Origin: Anabaena sp. PCC 7108 | GTDB taxonomy: Bacteria; Cyanobacteriota; Cyanobacteriia; Cyanobacteriales; Nostocaceae | Length of the DNA stretch: 64,000 nucleotides | NCBI RefSeq assembly: GCF_000332135.1 | Contig: NZ_KB235896.1 | Coordinates: forward strand, 1-64,000 | Direction: 5' to 3' | Part shown: in pieces, positions 47,539-57,333 of the stretch | How positions within the stretch are numbered: the first letter of the stretch is position 1 | Layout: every line of letters begins with the position of its first letter | Program-made: the position numbers and the translations under genes | The notes under the pieces: model-generated | What the model saw: only the letters and a program-made list of their open reading frames with translations | What the model was told of the DNA's origin: nothing | Database searches by the model: none

Positions 47539-47887
47539 TGATATTACTCCTCTAAAATTATTTGTTCTTTCTGTTAACTACATCTGTTAACTACCTAGAC
47601 CATTTTGACAATAAACGGTTCCCAGCAGCTTCTATATTTGGTAACTACTTTTACTAATATTTCGTGTACCATTGGTAATATTATCATGTCCTGTTGAATA
47701 CTTATCATTAGAACTGACGCAGAAACTTGGCAGGAAAAACAGAAATTATGGCATGAGTTTTGGGCTATTGGTCTTTGGCAATCAGCCGATTAGATATAAC
47801 TAAGGACATAAAATCAAGCGATCGCCTACAATCTTTACAGTGGCGATCGCTATTTAAGCGCTATTAAAGTCACGACTCAAGTTAAGT
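47539..47887. other. Gap with HIP1 hairpin
   Basis: Between the two paralogous genes. It holds tandem CTGTTAACTAC units (47570-47594) and a perfect 10-bp stem built from two HIP1 sites (47817-47851). No gene. Confidence 0.5.
47817..47851. terminator. Hairpin formed by two HIP1 octamers
   Basis: AGCGATCGCC and GGCGATCGCT pair across a 15-nt loop, 37 bp after the stop of the gene at 47888 (minus strand). Possible terminator, without a T-run. Confidence 0.5.
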
Positions 47888-48577
47888 CTAGTTGCGAGGG
47901 ATGACCAAATTTGACTGAAGTGTGATTGATAAATCATCTTCTGGGCGGAGAACGAAGACATCAACAGATTTTTTCCGCAACAGCACACTTGCTAAAGCAC
48001 CAGCAGCACCACCAGCAATGGGTTCTAAAACTTCAATTTTTTTGTTCCCTGTCAGCAATGATATTACGGTAGCAGCACCTGCACCAATAGCTGCATCAGT
48101 TAATATTTGCCCAGTATCGCTGCCTTTGGAAATTTTTTCAGTTTGGGTGATTGTTTGAGAATTGGCATTAATCGCTAATCGCTGTCCTGATGAGAATACC
48201 AATTCTTTGGCTACAAAGCGTACACCTTTATTATTATTGCTGCTGCTCGGATAATTATTGTACAGGTTCACAGGTTCTAGCTGCCCAACAACTTCAGTAT
48301 TAGCGGGAATTAAAATATTTCTATTACTGTCGATGATGTTGCTGCGTATCTTCAATGTTAGGGGTGAAGTTTCACCAGGAGTGACAATTACTTTCTCTTT
48401 TTCATAAGTAACAGGAAAGGTGACTCTTGCCGGAATATTAGTTATTCTGGATTGATTCAGATTGTATCCTTGTGCTTGAACAGGAGCAAAGGTAAATAAA
48501 GGCGTAGCAGCACCAGTAGTAATTGCTATTGCCATGAGTGCAGCGGTGCTAGATTTCCAAGGAAGAAGACGACTCAT
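47888..48577 (-). CDS. Exported paralogue of the SLH protein C-terminal domain
   Basis: 229-aa protein with a signal peptide (ALMAIAITTGAATPLFTFAPVQAQ) and then the same domain found in the C-terminal half of the SLH protein next door: VTFPVTYEKEKVIVTPGETSPLTL, RNILIPANTEVVGQLEP, VRFVAKELVFSSGQR, a Gly/Ala-rich segment (GAGAATVISLLTG) and DDLSITLQSNLVI. The SLH repeats are absent, so it would not be anchored the same way. Local duplication with gain or loss of the SLH part is the simplest explanation. Confidence 0.82.
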   Translation of the reverse strand: MSRLLPWKSSTAALMAIAITTGAATPLFTFAPVQAQGYNLNQSRITNIPARVTFPVTYEKEKVIVTPGETSPLTLKIRSNIIDSNRNILIPANTEVVGQLEPVNLYNNYPSSSNNNKGVRFVAKELVFSSGQRLAINANSQTITQTEKISKGSDTGQILTDAAIGAGAATVISLLTGNKKIEVLEPIAGGAAGALASVLLRKKSVDVFVLRPEDDLSITLQSNLVIPRN

Positions 48578-49263
48578 AGGATAGGTTCCAATAATATCTG
48601 TTATCTGTTGTGACGTGGATTTACTGGGATAGTTTCTGATATTTTTTCAACTTCAGATCCAACATTTTTCCCAAATCCAAAAGTCTAAATATAGCGGTTG
48701 ATGTGCAATTGTTACAGCAGTTTTTGCACTTACTAATATGGCTGATTAGATTCTTGTGTGACGTGTGTTTGCAGAGATTGTTCCTGAAGTTTTTTGAGCG
48801 CCTATTTCTGCACATCCTACAGAAGTGAACAGGAAGCATCCCAATTTTGCAAAAATATACGCAACTAACCCAAAAAACCTGTTAAACCTCTTACCTATGC
48901 CTATGGCTCCTGCGTCGCCACGCAAGCTATCGGCACGCTACGCGAACGCGCTCTTCGCGTCTTTGCGGTTCGTTTATTTCATGCTTTGTATTCAGTTGGA
49001 AGCTCAGATAAAAAATAAACTTACACATTTGGGATGCTCCCAGTGAACAGGGAATAGGGTTGACACTCTCTGTTTATATGGTTTAGTTCGGAAATTTTGT
49101 ACCTCATTTATCGGAAATCCTAAAAAATTAGTCTATGAATTGTAAATTTTTGTAAAATAGATGTCTTCAAGACTAGAAACCTGTTGTTTGAATCGCTAAA
49201 CTAACAAAGAAGTGCATCTGTACTGTTAATTATTAAAATTGTAAATGTGGCGCTATAGCCTGA
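48578..49263. other. Gene-free region with a dispersed repeat
   Basis: The 686-bp divergent gap contains a GC-rich repeat (48898-48967) with CGCTACGCGAACGCG and CTCTTCGCGTCTTTGCGG, a type common between cyanobacterial genes. The small frames here are not supported. Promoters for sbcC and the 47888 gene lie at the ends. Confidence 0.5.
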
Positions 49264-52200
49264 ATGATCCCAGTACAACTTATTCTCAAAAACTTTCTTA
49301 GTTACCGTGATGCAACTTTAGATTTTGGCGGTTTGCACACGGCTTGTATTTGCGGTTCCAATGGTGCGGGTAAATCTTCTCTTCTTGAAGCTATTACTTG
49401 GGCAATTTGGGGTGAAAGCCGTGCCACAGTGGAAGATGATGTAATTTATTCTGGTGCAAAAGAAGTCAGAGTTGATTTTACTTTCCATAATAACCAACAA
49501 CAATATCGGGTAATTCGTACCCGTCTGCGGGGTGGAACTAGCGTCCTGGAATTTCAAATTGAAACGCCTACAGGCTTTCGTCCTCTAACTGGGAAAGGAA
49601 TCAGAGCAACTCAGGATGTAATCATACAACATATCAAACTTGATTATGATACTTTTATTAATTCTGCTTACTTACGTCAAGGACGAGCCGATGAATTTAT
49701 GCTCAAACGTCCCAACGAGCGCAAGGAAATTTTAGCAGAGTTATTAAAACTCAATCAATATGATGAATTAGAAGAACGAGCAAAGGACAGTTTTAAAAAG
49801 TACAAATTCCGAATCGAGGATTTAGAGCGTTCTTTGGAGGGAATTAAAACGCAACTCCAACAACGGGAGATGACAAAGACGCAAACAGCAGAGTTAGAAG
49901 TTCAACTGAATAACCTGCAACAGATACAAGCTTTGGACAATATTCAATTACAAAGTTTGCAAGTTGTCCAACACCAACACCAAAACTGGGAACAACAACT
50001 GAGTTTTGTGCGACAACAATATCAGAATCTTAGCCAAGATTGCGATCGCTTGCATCAAGACCACTTAGCTGCAAAATCCCAAATTGCAGATTTACAAGCA
50101 ATTCTCAATCAAACAGCCGAAATTCAAGCTGGATACAGCCAATATCAAAGTCTGCGCTCTCAAGAAGAAGCTTTTGCTGCCAAATTTGAACAACATACCC
50201 GCGCTACAGGTTTACAACAACAACAGCAAAAACAGCTGAATAAACAAATTCAAGAAATCGAACGTCAACTGCAACAAGCCGAAGCTCAATTAGAAGCTTT
50301 AGAACAACAAGAGCGAGAAATTCAGCAAACTCTCACTAAATCCACGGAAGTAGAAGCAGCTTTAGCGCAATTAGCTACCGCACGCAATCATTTGACTAAT
50401 TTGGATCAATTGCAAATGCAAGTGAATCCTTTATTACAACAACGAGCCACTTTACAAAGTCAATTAGATCGCACTCATGCTGGATTATTAGCACGACTAG
50501 AACAACTGCAAAATACAGAAAACCAACTCCAAAACCAACATCGTCGTCAACCCCAGCTACAACAAGCTGTAATGGATGTGGGTGTCCAAATTGAAGCATT
50601 GGAGAAAAAACGGGTTTATTTACAGAGAGTGCAAGAAAAAGGACAGGAACGCAGACACTTTATCGAACGTTTGCAAGCTCACCAACGGGACTACGAAAAA
50701 TTACTTTCAGAACTAGAGCAAAAATTACAAATGCTCCAAAATCCCAATGCACTGTGTCCATTGTGCGAACGTCCTTTAGATGAACATCACTGGAATCGAG
50801 TCATCGAAAAAACGCAACTTGAATACGACGATACCCAAGGACAATTTTGGGTAGTGCGAGAACAAATGGCGGTTTCCGATAAAGAAATTCAGGTGCTAAG
50901 ACAAGAATATCGGGATATATCTCAGCAGTTATCAGCTTATGATGCTTTAAGAGAACAACGGGGACAGTTAGCTGCACAATTGGCTGCGACAACAGATATC
51001 CAAACACAGTTACAAAAAATTGCTTTGGAAAAAGCACATTTAGAGCTTTCTCTGCAAGGTAATTATGCGCCTGAAAAACAAGCTGAACTTCAACAGTTAG
51101 ACCAATATCTACAACAACTTAATTATAGTGAACAAGATCATGCTTTAGCTCGGAGTGAAGTTGAGCGTTGGCGGTGGGCTGAAATTAAACAAGGACAAAT
51201 TAAAGAAGCAATTAAACGTCAAACTAAATTAGCTGCTAGGAAACCCGAACTGCAAGCTAATATTGGCCAACTGAAAACTAGAATTCAAGAAGAACAAATA
51301 AATTCTGATATTGCTAAACAGATAGAAGCTTTAACTGAGAAAATTGCCGAACTTAACTATAGTTCCGAGGAACATAATCACCTGCGTCAATCTGTACGTG
51401 AGCTTCAATCTTGGCATTTGCGTTATCAACAATTATTATCTGCTCAGGAGCAGTATCCGCAATTGCAAACGAAATTGCAAGATTTAGCAACTTCTGAAAA
51501 TAGCAGATTAGCAGAACGGCAAAATTTTGCCAGCCAAATTGACGCTATTGTTGAACAATTAAAAGCAACAGCTAATCCCGTTGCCCAAATTCAGGCTTTA
51601 GAACAGCAATTAGCAATTCGTAGGCGCGAACTTGATGAAAAAATCGCTAAGTTGGGGCGTTTAGAACAAATGGCACACCAATTGGATATGCTGCAAAGTC
51701 AGTATGAGCAAGAGCAGGAACAACTGCAAGCTTCTAAGCAGCAACAGCGTGTTTATCAGGAATTAGCGCAAGCTTTTGGTAAAAATGGTATCCAAGCTTT
51801 GATGATTGAAAATGTGTTACCGCAACTAGAAGCTGAGACAAATCAACTACTTTCACGATTGAGTGCAAATCAGTTACACGTCCAATTTGTCACCCAGAAG
51901 GCGGGAAGGAGTGGAAAGTCTAGTAAGAAAAATGCCAAGTTAATAGATACATTAGATATTTTAATTGCTGACGCTAGGGGGACGCGAGCTTATGAAACTT
52001 ATTCTGGTGGGGAAGCGTTTAGAATTAACTTTGCGATTCGGTTAGCATTAGCAAAATTATTAGCGCAGCGTGCAGGTGCAGCGTTACAGTTGTTGATTAT
52101 TGATGAAGGGTTTGGAACTCAGGATGGGGAAGGTTGCGATCGCTTGATTGCGGCGATTAATGCGATCGCTACTGATTTCGCCTGTATCCTCACTGTCACC

Positions 52201-52287
52201 CATATGCCCCACCTCAAAGAAGCTTTTCAAGCCCGGATTGAAGTTAATAAGACTCAGCAAGGTTCACAGCTATCTTTGTTAATTTAA
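49264..52287 (+). CDS. sbcC: Exonuclease SbcC (Rad50-like)
   Basis: 1007-aa SMC-like ATPase, partner of the SbcD nuclease, which opens DNA hairpins and removes protein-blocked ends. Walker A is CGSNGAGKSSLLEAI near residue 38, followed by a ~700-residue antiparallel coiled coil, very rich in Gln, interrupted near residue 500 by the zinc hook CPLCERPL. The signature is TYSGGEAFRINFAIRLAL, and Walker B is LLIIDEGFGTQDGEG. Full length. SbcD is not adjacent; SbcC may act with a partner encoded elsewhere. HIP1-type inverted repeats around it could be natural hairpin substrates, though that is speculation. Confidence 0.95.
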   Translation: MIPVQLILKNFLSYRDATLDFGGLHTACICGSNGAGKSSLLEAITWAIWGESRATVEDDVIYSGAKEVRVDFTFHNNQQQYRVIRTRLRGGTSVLEFQIETPTGFRPLTGKGIRATQDVIIQHIKLDYDTFINSAYLRQGRADEFMLKRPNERKEILAELLKLNQYDELEERAKDSFKKYKFRIEDLERSLEGIKTQLQQREMTKTQTAELEVQLNNLQQIQALDNIQLQSLQVVQHQHQNWEQQLSFVRQQYQNLSQDCDRLHQDHLAAKSQIADLQAILNQTAEIQAGYSQYQSLRSQEEAFAAKFEQHTRATGLQQQQQKQLNKQIQEIERQLQQAEAQLEALEQQEREIQQTLTKSTEVEAALAQLATARNHLTNLDQLQMQVNPLLQQRATLQSQLDRTHAGLLARLEQLQNTENQLQNQHRRQPQLQQAVMDVGVQIEALEKKRVYLQRVQEKGQERRHFIERLQAHQRDYEKLLSELEQKLQMLQNPNALCPLCERPLDEHHWNRVIEKTQLEYDDTQGQFWVVREQMAVSDKEIQVLRQEYRDISQQLSAYDALREQRGQLAAQLAATTDIQTQLQKIALEKAHLELSLQGNYAPEKQAELQQLDQYLQQLNYSEQDHALARSEVERWRWAEIKQGQIKEAIKRQTKLAARKPELQANIGQLKTRIQEEQINSDIAKQIEALTEKIAELNYSSEEHNHLRQSVRELQSWHLRYQQLLSAQEQYPQLQTKLQDLATSENSRLAERQNFASQIDAIVEQLKATANPVAQIQALEQQLAIRRRELDEKIAKLGRLEQMAHQLDMLQSQYEQEQEQLQASKQQQRVYQELAQAFGKNGIQALMIENVLPQLEAETNQLLSRLSANQLHVQFVTQKAGRSGKSSKKNAKLIDTLDILIADARGTRAYETYSGGEAFRINFAIRLALAKLLAQRAGAALQLLIIDEGFGTQDGEGCDRLIAAINAIATDFACILTVTHMPHLKEAFQARIEVNKTQQGSQLSLLI

Positions 52288-52964
52288 TCGCTGTTGTTGA
52301 TGCAAATACTTGACATTATGTAAATTTATTCGTAATAATACGGGTGCTGGAGCTAAACTCCAAGAATAAGCATTCAATATTGCAGATTACGCTGCAATCA
52401 CACCATACAGAGTGTATATTACTACTCATCTGTGACGTTTTCTCCTATTTATAATTGTGTTCCCTAAAAAACAATTGTTTGCAAAACTTATTGTATGTGC
52501 AATCTAGCTTATCAATAAACCACCTGAACTATCTAAACAGGATTGAGTAACTTAGGTGCGTATTATACAAAAAGTTTGAATTCCAAAGAACATATTAATT
52601 TAATTACAGAGTGAGTAATTGAAACCACATCTCTTAGTAGATAAAAGCTGGAATTAAAACACATACTACTAGGGGAAATTTCCCCACAACATAAACAGAA
52701 AGCTAATTTTTTCGGCTTTTTGCACATTGGATTGTGTAGTTATACAGCTAACTTTTGCTGCTTATTTGAACTTTTAGGATGCTTAATTATGTGACAGTAT
52801 GAAAATTATTTTGGTGTCTAGGTTTTATCAATATCTACGGCTCCCGTAAGCGATAGAGTTAGTGTCCTAACAACCTTAGCGATTGTAATAAATCATAGTT
52901 ATTCATGCACAATTAAACATAAATAATCAGAAAACATCAGCATTCTACTAGAGCAAAGACTAAT
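52288..52964. other. Gene-free region upstream of the GGDEF-EAL gene
   Basis: A 677-bp AT-rich stretch with a perfect 14-bp palindrome GGGGAAATTTCCCC (52672-52685). No ORF, tRNA or known riboswitch was recognised. Confidence 0.5.
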
Positions 52965-54866
52965 ATGATGATTGTAATATTCGGGGTGTTCATCTGCTTG
53001 GGAATTCAATTAATAGTTTTAGGTATATTAAATTTTGTATTGTCTAACTTCTATAATCAAATATTAGGAAACTACCATATCTCTGATAAACATGAAGATT
53101 TATACTTAGAAAAAATGCAATTAGAAATTGCTGAACGCCAGCGCATTCAAATAGAATTAGAAAAAATTTTGGCTTTACAACAAGTAACACTAGAATCAAC
53201 TACAGACGGTATTTTAATAGTAGATAATTTAGGCAAAATTTTAGCGTACAATCAAAATTTTCTAGAAATGTGGCATTTTTCTAAATTCTTAATTGAGTCA
53301 GAAAATTACAGCCAAATACTCAGATTAGCCATCAAGCAACTAGAAAATCCCAAACATTATTTGCATATATTAAAAGAATTCAGTCAAAATCCAGATACAA
53401 AAATGACTGAGACAATTTTTTTTAAAGATGGCACAGTATTAGAAGCTTATTCACAATTGACTTATATTAGTGAGAAAAAAATTGGCAGAGTTTGGAGTTT
53501 TCGTAACATCACCGCTGAAAAATTAGCATCAGACATCGTTAATTATCAAAGGTTATATGATTCTTTGACTAATTTGCCAAACCGGAAATTATTCAAAAAG
53601 ATTCTCATCGCAACTTTAGCAAAAGTCCATAAAAATAGTAAATTAGCTGTGTGCTTTTTGGACTTAGATCGCTTTAAAAAAATCAATGAAACTTTAGGTT
53701 ATGCTCTTGGTGATAAGCTCTTACAAATGGTTGCCCAACGCTTAAACGAATGTTTACGTGAGGGTGATATTGTTGCCCGTTGGGGAGGTGATGAGTTTAC
53801 TATTCTGTTACCAGAAATTAGTGATATTAAGGATGTAAATTTAATTCAAGAGCAGATATTTTCAGCTTTTAAACAAGGATTTAAGATAGAAAATCACCAC
53901 TTCAATATTACCCCCAGTATTGGGATTGCTATTTATCCTTTGCATGGAGAAGATGCAGAAACATTGATAAAAAATGCTGATGCAGCCTTATATTGTGTAC
54001 AATCACAGGGACGCAATAACTACGGACTATATCAAACAAGTATTAATTCACAAGCTTCGGAATTGTTCATGTTAGAAAATAGCTTATACAATGCCTTAGA
54101 GCGACAAGAACTTCAAGTTTATTACCAACCACAGATAAATAGTTCTACTGGTGAAATTACAAAAATGGAAGCTCTGCTGCGTTGGCAACATCCAGAAATA
54201 GGTTTAATTTCACCAGCAAATTTTATCCCTATTGCTGAAGAAACGGGATTGATTTTACCCATTTCTGAATGGGTTTTAAAAACAGCGTGCTTACAAACCA
54301 AAGTATGGCAAAGTGATTTGAATTTGCCATCTCTATCAATCGCTGTCAATTTATCAACCAGACAGTTCCAGCAGCCAAACTTAGTTGCCATGATTCAACA
54401 GATATTATCAGAAACCAAGTTAAAAACTAAATATTTGGAGCTAGAACTTACTGAAACTGCGGCTATGCAAGATGTAGAATTGACTAAACAGATTTTAAGT
54501 GAATTAGGTGATATAGGAATTACTATTTCGATAGATGACTTTGGCACAGGATATTCTTCATTAAGTTATTTGCAAGACTTTCCTATTCATTCATTAAAAA
54601 TTGATCGATCCTTTGTCTGTAATCTAACAAATAGCAATAGCGATTCAGCAATTATAACAGCAATAATTGCATTAGCTAATGAACTAAATTTAGCAGTTGT
54701 TGCAGAAGGAGTAGAAACTGAAGAACAATTTGAGTTATTACGACTTCTAAACTGTGAAGTTATGCAAGGGTATCTTTTTAGTTATCCTTTATCAGCAGAG
54801 GATGCCACGAGTATGCTGAAAGAATATCAACCTAAAAAAGTTAGAAACTCCTTTTTAGTTGGATAA
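52965..54866 (+). CDS. PAS-GGDEF-EAL cyclic di-GMP signalling protein
   Basis: 633-aa protein with one N-terminal membrane segment (IVIFGVFICLGIQLIVLGIL), a short coiled coil, a PAS domain (residues ~80-185, TDGILIVDNLGKILAYNQNF), a GGDEF domain and an EAL domain. The GGDEF site is intact (ARWGGDEFTILL) and an RxxD inhibition site (REGD) lies exactly five residues before it. EAL motifs are also intact: KMEALLRWQHP, ELTETAAM, IDDFGTGYSSLSYL and VVAEGVET. So both c-di-GMP synthesis and breakdown are possible, and the balance is unknown. Typical regulator of surface attachment or phototaxis. Confidence 0.94.
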   Translation: MMIVIFGVFICLGIQLIVLGILNFVLSNFYNQILGNYHISDKHEDLYLEKMQLEIAERQRIQIELEKILALQQVTLESTTDGILIVDNLGKILAYNQNFLEMWHFSKFLIESENYSQILRLAIKQLENPKHYLHILKEFSQNPDTKMTETIFFKDGTVLEAYSQLTYISEKKIGRVWSFRNITAEKLASDIVNYQRLYDSLTNLPNRKLFKKILIATLAKVHKNSKLAVCFLDLDRFKKINETLGYALGDKLLQMVAQRLNECLREGDIVARWGGDEFTILLPEISDIKDVNLIQEQIFSAFKQGFKIENHHFNITPSIGIAIYPLHGEDAETLIKNADAALYCVQSQGRNNYGLYQTSINSQASELFMLENSLYNALERQELQVYYQPQINSSTGEITKMEALLRWQHPEIGLISPANFIPIAEETGLILPISEWVLKTACLQTKVWQSDLNLPSLSIAVNLSTRQFQQPNLVAMIQQILSETKLKTKYLELELTETAAMQDVELTKQILSELGDIGITISIDDFGTGYSSLSYLQDFPIHSLKIDRSFVCNLTNSNSDSAIITAIIALANELNLAVVAEGVETEEQFELLRLLNCEVMQGYLFSYPLSAEDATSMLKEYQPKKVRNSFLVG

Positions 54867-54928
54867 AATCAGATTCTGATTTATTGTTTTTCTTGAGGTT
54901 TCTCTGTTAGTTATTTTGTCTCTGGTTT

Positions 54929-55393
54929 TTATTCAGATCGTTTGGTGTTGGCTGCTTTTACCCAACCTTCTTGGCCACTACCTTCAACGCGAATTTTTTG
55001 CCAAACTTTATCCGAACTTTCTTCTAAAACGATGATTTTTTGATTAAACCCAGCACTACCATCACGTCCAGCATCTTGTTTTGGTTCAGTTCGCAAACGT
55101 AAACCTTGAGGCCAAGTGACAATCCCTCGGTAAGCCCCTGGTGGTAATGAATCAGGTGATTCTGAGGGAGTAGGAGAAGCTTCTGTCTTAGGTGTCGGTT
55201 TGGGAGTAGATGTGGTTTTTACCGGAGTTACTTTTGGTTTGTCCGGTTTGGGATTATCATTAGCAAATTTAGGTTTCTCTGGGTGTACAGAGGTGCGATT
55301 GACAAAATAGAGGGCTACTGTCATGCCGCTACCTAATAAGACTGCGATCGCTAATACAAAACCAAGTATAAGTTTAAGTAAGCCAGAAAGCAT
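54929..55393 (-). CDS. Membrane-anchored SH3-domain protein
   Basis: 154-aa protein with one N-terminal membrane segment (LILGFVLAIAVLLGSGMTVALYF), a ~55-residue Lys/Pro/Thr-rich linker, and a C-terminal bacterial SH3 domain (GLRLRTEPKQDAGRDGSAG, VWQKIRVEGSGQEGWVKA). Probably faces the periplasm and binds peptidoglycan or a protein partner. Heptamer repeats (55407-55482) lie just upstream. Confidence 0.82.
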   Translation of the reverse strand: MLSGLLKLILGFVLAIAVLLGSGMTVALYFVNRTSVHPEKPKFANDNPKPDKPKVTPVKTTSTPKPTPKTEASPTPSESPDSLPPGAYRGIVTWPQGLRLRTEPKQDAGRDGSAGFNQKIIVLEESSDKVWQKIRVEGSGQEGWVKAANTKRSE

Positions 55394-55406
55394 ATTTATA
55401 TCCTTT

Positions 55407-55482
55407 AGTTATTGGTAATTGGTAATTGATGATTGGTAAATTTTTAACTGTCACCTGTCACCTGTCAACTGTCACCTGTCCC
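55407..55482. repeat. Two STRR heptamer arrays
   Basis: TTGGTAA-type units (55407-55440) followed by CTGTCAC units (55447-55480) fill the gap between the SH3-domain gene and ycf46. Confidence 0.8.
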
Positions 55483-55565
55483 CAGTTCCTGTTTTCATCA
55501 ATAGTCCATAGTAATTGATCATGAAACTATGAACTATTGATTAAGTAATTTTGACTAAAATATTA

Positions 55566-57077
55566 TTACATTTGGCGTTCAATGCGTTCACTTAAAGGAT
55601 TATGCTTTGAAGCCAGACGCGCCCTTCCCGCAGCAGCCCATTCTTGTAGTTTTTGAATCTGTTCCACCGCAGTTCGTGCTAAAGGGATGATTTGACTAGC
55701 CGCTTCTAAAATATCATCAGTTGTAAAATCACGGTTTTGGCTAAAACCAATGTGCATGGCTTCAATTAACGTTTGTTCAATCTCTGCACCGGAAAAATCA
55801 GGGGTTTCATAGGCTAATCTCTCGATTTCATAGCTTTTCAAATTGTGGGGACGCAATCTGGATAAATGGACGTTAAAAATGGCTTTTCTCTCTTCTTGGC
55901 TAGGTAAACCGACAAAGAAAATTTCATCAAATCGCCCTTTCCTCAACATTTCTGGGGGTAAAGCTTGAATATCGTTAGCGGTAGAAACAACAAACACCGG
56001 AGAAGTTTTTTCGGCTAACCAAGTGATAAACGTCCCAAAGACTCGGCTAGTTGTTCCTGCGTCACCTTTACTACCCAACCCCGAAAAAGCTTTATCAATT
56101 TCATCAATCCACAATACACAGGGTGCGAGGGCTTCAGCGACTTGAATCATTTGGCGAGTGCGGGATTCTGATTCACCGACTAAACCGCCAAATAACCGCC
56201 CTACATCTAAGCGTAACAGGGGTAAATGCCAATTATGTGCGATCGCTTTTGCAGTTAAAGATTTACCAGTTCCTTGAATCCCCACCAACATTAAACCACG
56301 GGGGTGCGGTAATCCGTACTGTCGCGCTCGTTCTGTAAATGAACCACCCCGACGGATTAACCAATCTTTAAGGTTATCAAGTCCCCCTATATCAGAAATC
56401 TGCTCAGTAGCCGGGTAAAAGTCCAGGATTTGGGTTTGGCGGATAGTTTGGCGTTTTTCCTCCAAAACTAAATCAACGTCTTCTGGTTGTAATTGTCCGT
56501 GGGATGCTAAAGCCCTCGCTAAAACTCGGCGTATCCTTTCCATAGATAAACCTTGACAAGAACGCACCAAGTCATCAAGAAATTTACCAGAAGGTAAGTT
56601 ACCCGTTGCTTGTAATAACCGTTCTACTTCGGTTTTAATTTCCGCTGCGGCTGGTAAAGGAAATTCAACCACCGTCAACACTTCCATTAAATCGTCAGGA
56701 ATAGCGATACGTGGTGATAATAAAACAATATTTTTCGGTTGGGATTTGAGGAGTCGGGCTAAGTTACGGAGTTTGCGAGAAATGGCGACATCATCTAAAA
56801 AGCGGTGATAATCCCGAAGAATTAAGACTGCTGGGGCTGAAGCTGGTAATTTTTCGATAAATTCTAATGCTTGTAACGGGTTGCGCTTCCCAAACCCCAC
56901 ATCATTGGGGTTTCCTTGATAACCATCGACAAAATCCCAGGTATAAACGGGGCGATTTCCTTGGTTTGTGGCTTCTTCACGGATAGCGGCTTCTACCCGT
57001 TCTTCTTCGTAGGTGGGAATATAAATCAGCGGGTAGCGGGCGCGGAGGAGGAGTTTAAATTCGTCTCGGAAGTTCAT
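55566..57077 (-). CDS. ycf46: Ycf46-type AAA+ ATPase
   Basis: 503-aa protein of the Ycf46 family, found in cyanobacteria and some plastid genomes. The N-terminal half (RYPLIYIPTYEEERVEAAI, LILRDYHRFLDDVAISRKLRNLARLL) is a degenerate AAA-like module; the C-terminal half is an active AAA domain with Walker A MLVGIQGTGKSLTAKAI near residue 268, Walker B CVLWIDEIDKAF, and ELRKGRFDEIFFV-type sensor. In Synechocystis it has been linked to inorganic-carbon related regulation. Gene orientation is opposite to the sbcC and GGDEF genes. Confidence 0.92.
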   Translation of the reverse strand: MNFRDEFKLLLRARYPLIYIPTYEEERVEAAIREEATNQGNRPVYTWDFVDGYQGNPNDVGFGKRNPLQALEFIEKLPASAPAVLILRDYHRFLDDVAISRKLRNLARLLKSQPKNIVLLSPRIAIPDDLMEVLTVVEFPLPAAAEIKTEVERLLQATGNLPSGKFLDDLVRSCQGLSMERIRRVLARALASHGQLQPEDVDLVLEEKRQTIRQTQILDFYPATEQISDIGGLDNLKDWLIRRGGSFTERARQYGLPHPRGLMLVGIQGTGKSLTAKAIAHNWHLPLLRLDVGRLFGGLVGESESRTRQMIQVAEALAPCVLWIDEIDKAFSGLGSKGDAGTTSRVFGTFITWLAEKTSPVFVVSTANDIQALPPEMLRKGRFDEIFFVGLPSQEERKAIFNVHLSRLRPHNLKSYEIERLAYETPDFSGAEIEQTLIEAMHIGFSQNRDFTTDDILEAASQIIPLARTAVEQIQKLQEWAAAGRARLASKHNPLSERIERQM

Positions 57078-57333
57078 AAGGTAGTTGTTGGTGGTGATTT
57101 GTTATTCTCCTATTGTTAAGGCTTGTATCGTGTCTAACAACTGGGAAATACTCTGAATATGGATTTAATGAACCGCGAAGGCGCGAAGAGCGCGAAGGAA
57201 GAAGGGAAGAAGAGAAGATCCGTTAAAACGGACTAAATAATTCAATATTTGCTTAGTCGTCTTGAGACGACTTTTACTATTAGCCTGAGATTGAAATCTC
57301 AGGCGGATGTTAGGAATAATGCAAGATATTCAG
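57078..57333. other. Short repeat-rich gap
   Basis: It contains GCGAAGG heptamer-like units (57172-57200) and two adjacent perfect hairpins (57255-57272 AGTCGTCT/AGACGACT, 57284-57303 CCTGAGATT/AATCTCAGG). Confidence 0.6.
57255..57303. repeat. Twin-hairpin repeat
   Basis: AGTCGTCT-TG-AGACGACT followed after 11 nt by CCTGAGATT-GA-AATCTCAGG. It lies just beyond the minus-strand OLD-like gene and may also terminate its transcript. Confidence 0.7.

Noticed and set aside
49264-52287. SbcC as part of a defence cluster
   Set aside because: SbcC is a common repair protein, and the neighbours (GGDEF-EAL, SLH-type genes) do not form a defence context.
53697-53900. Riboswitch or c-di-GMP aptamer for the GGDEF-EAL gene
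   Set aside because: The 677-bp upstream gap has a GGGGAAATTTCCCC palindrome but no recognisable aptamer core, and nothing within the gene suggests one.
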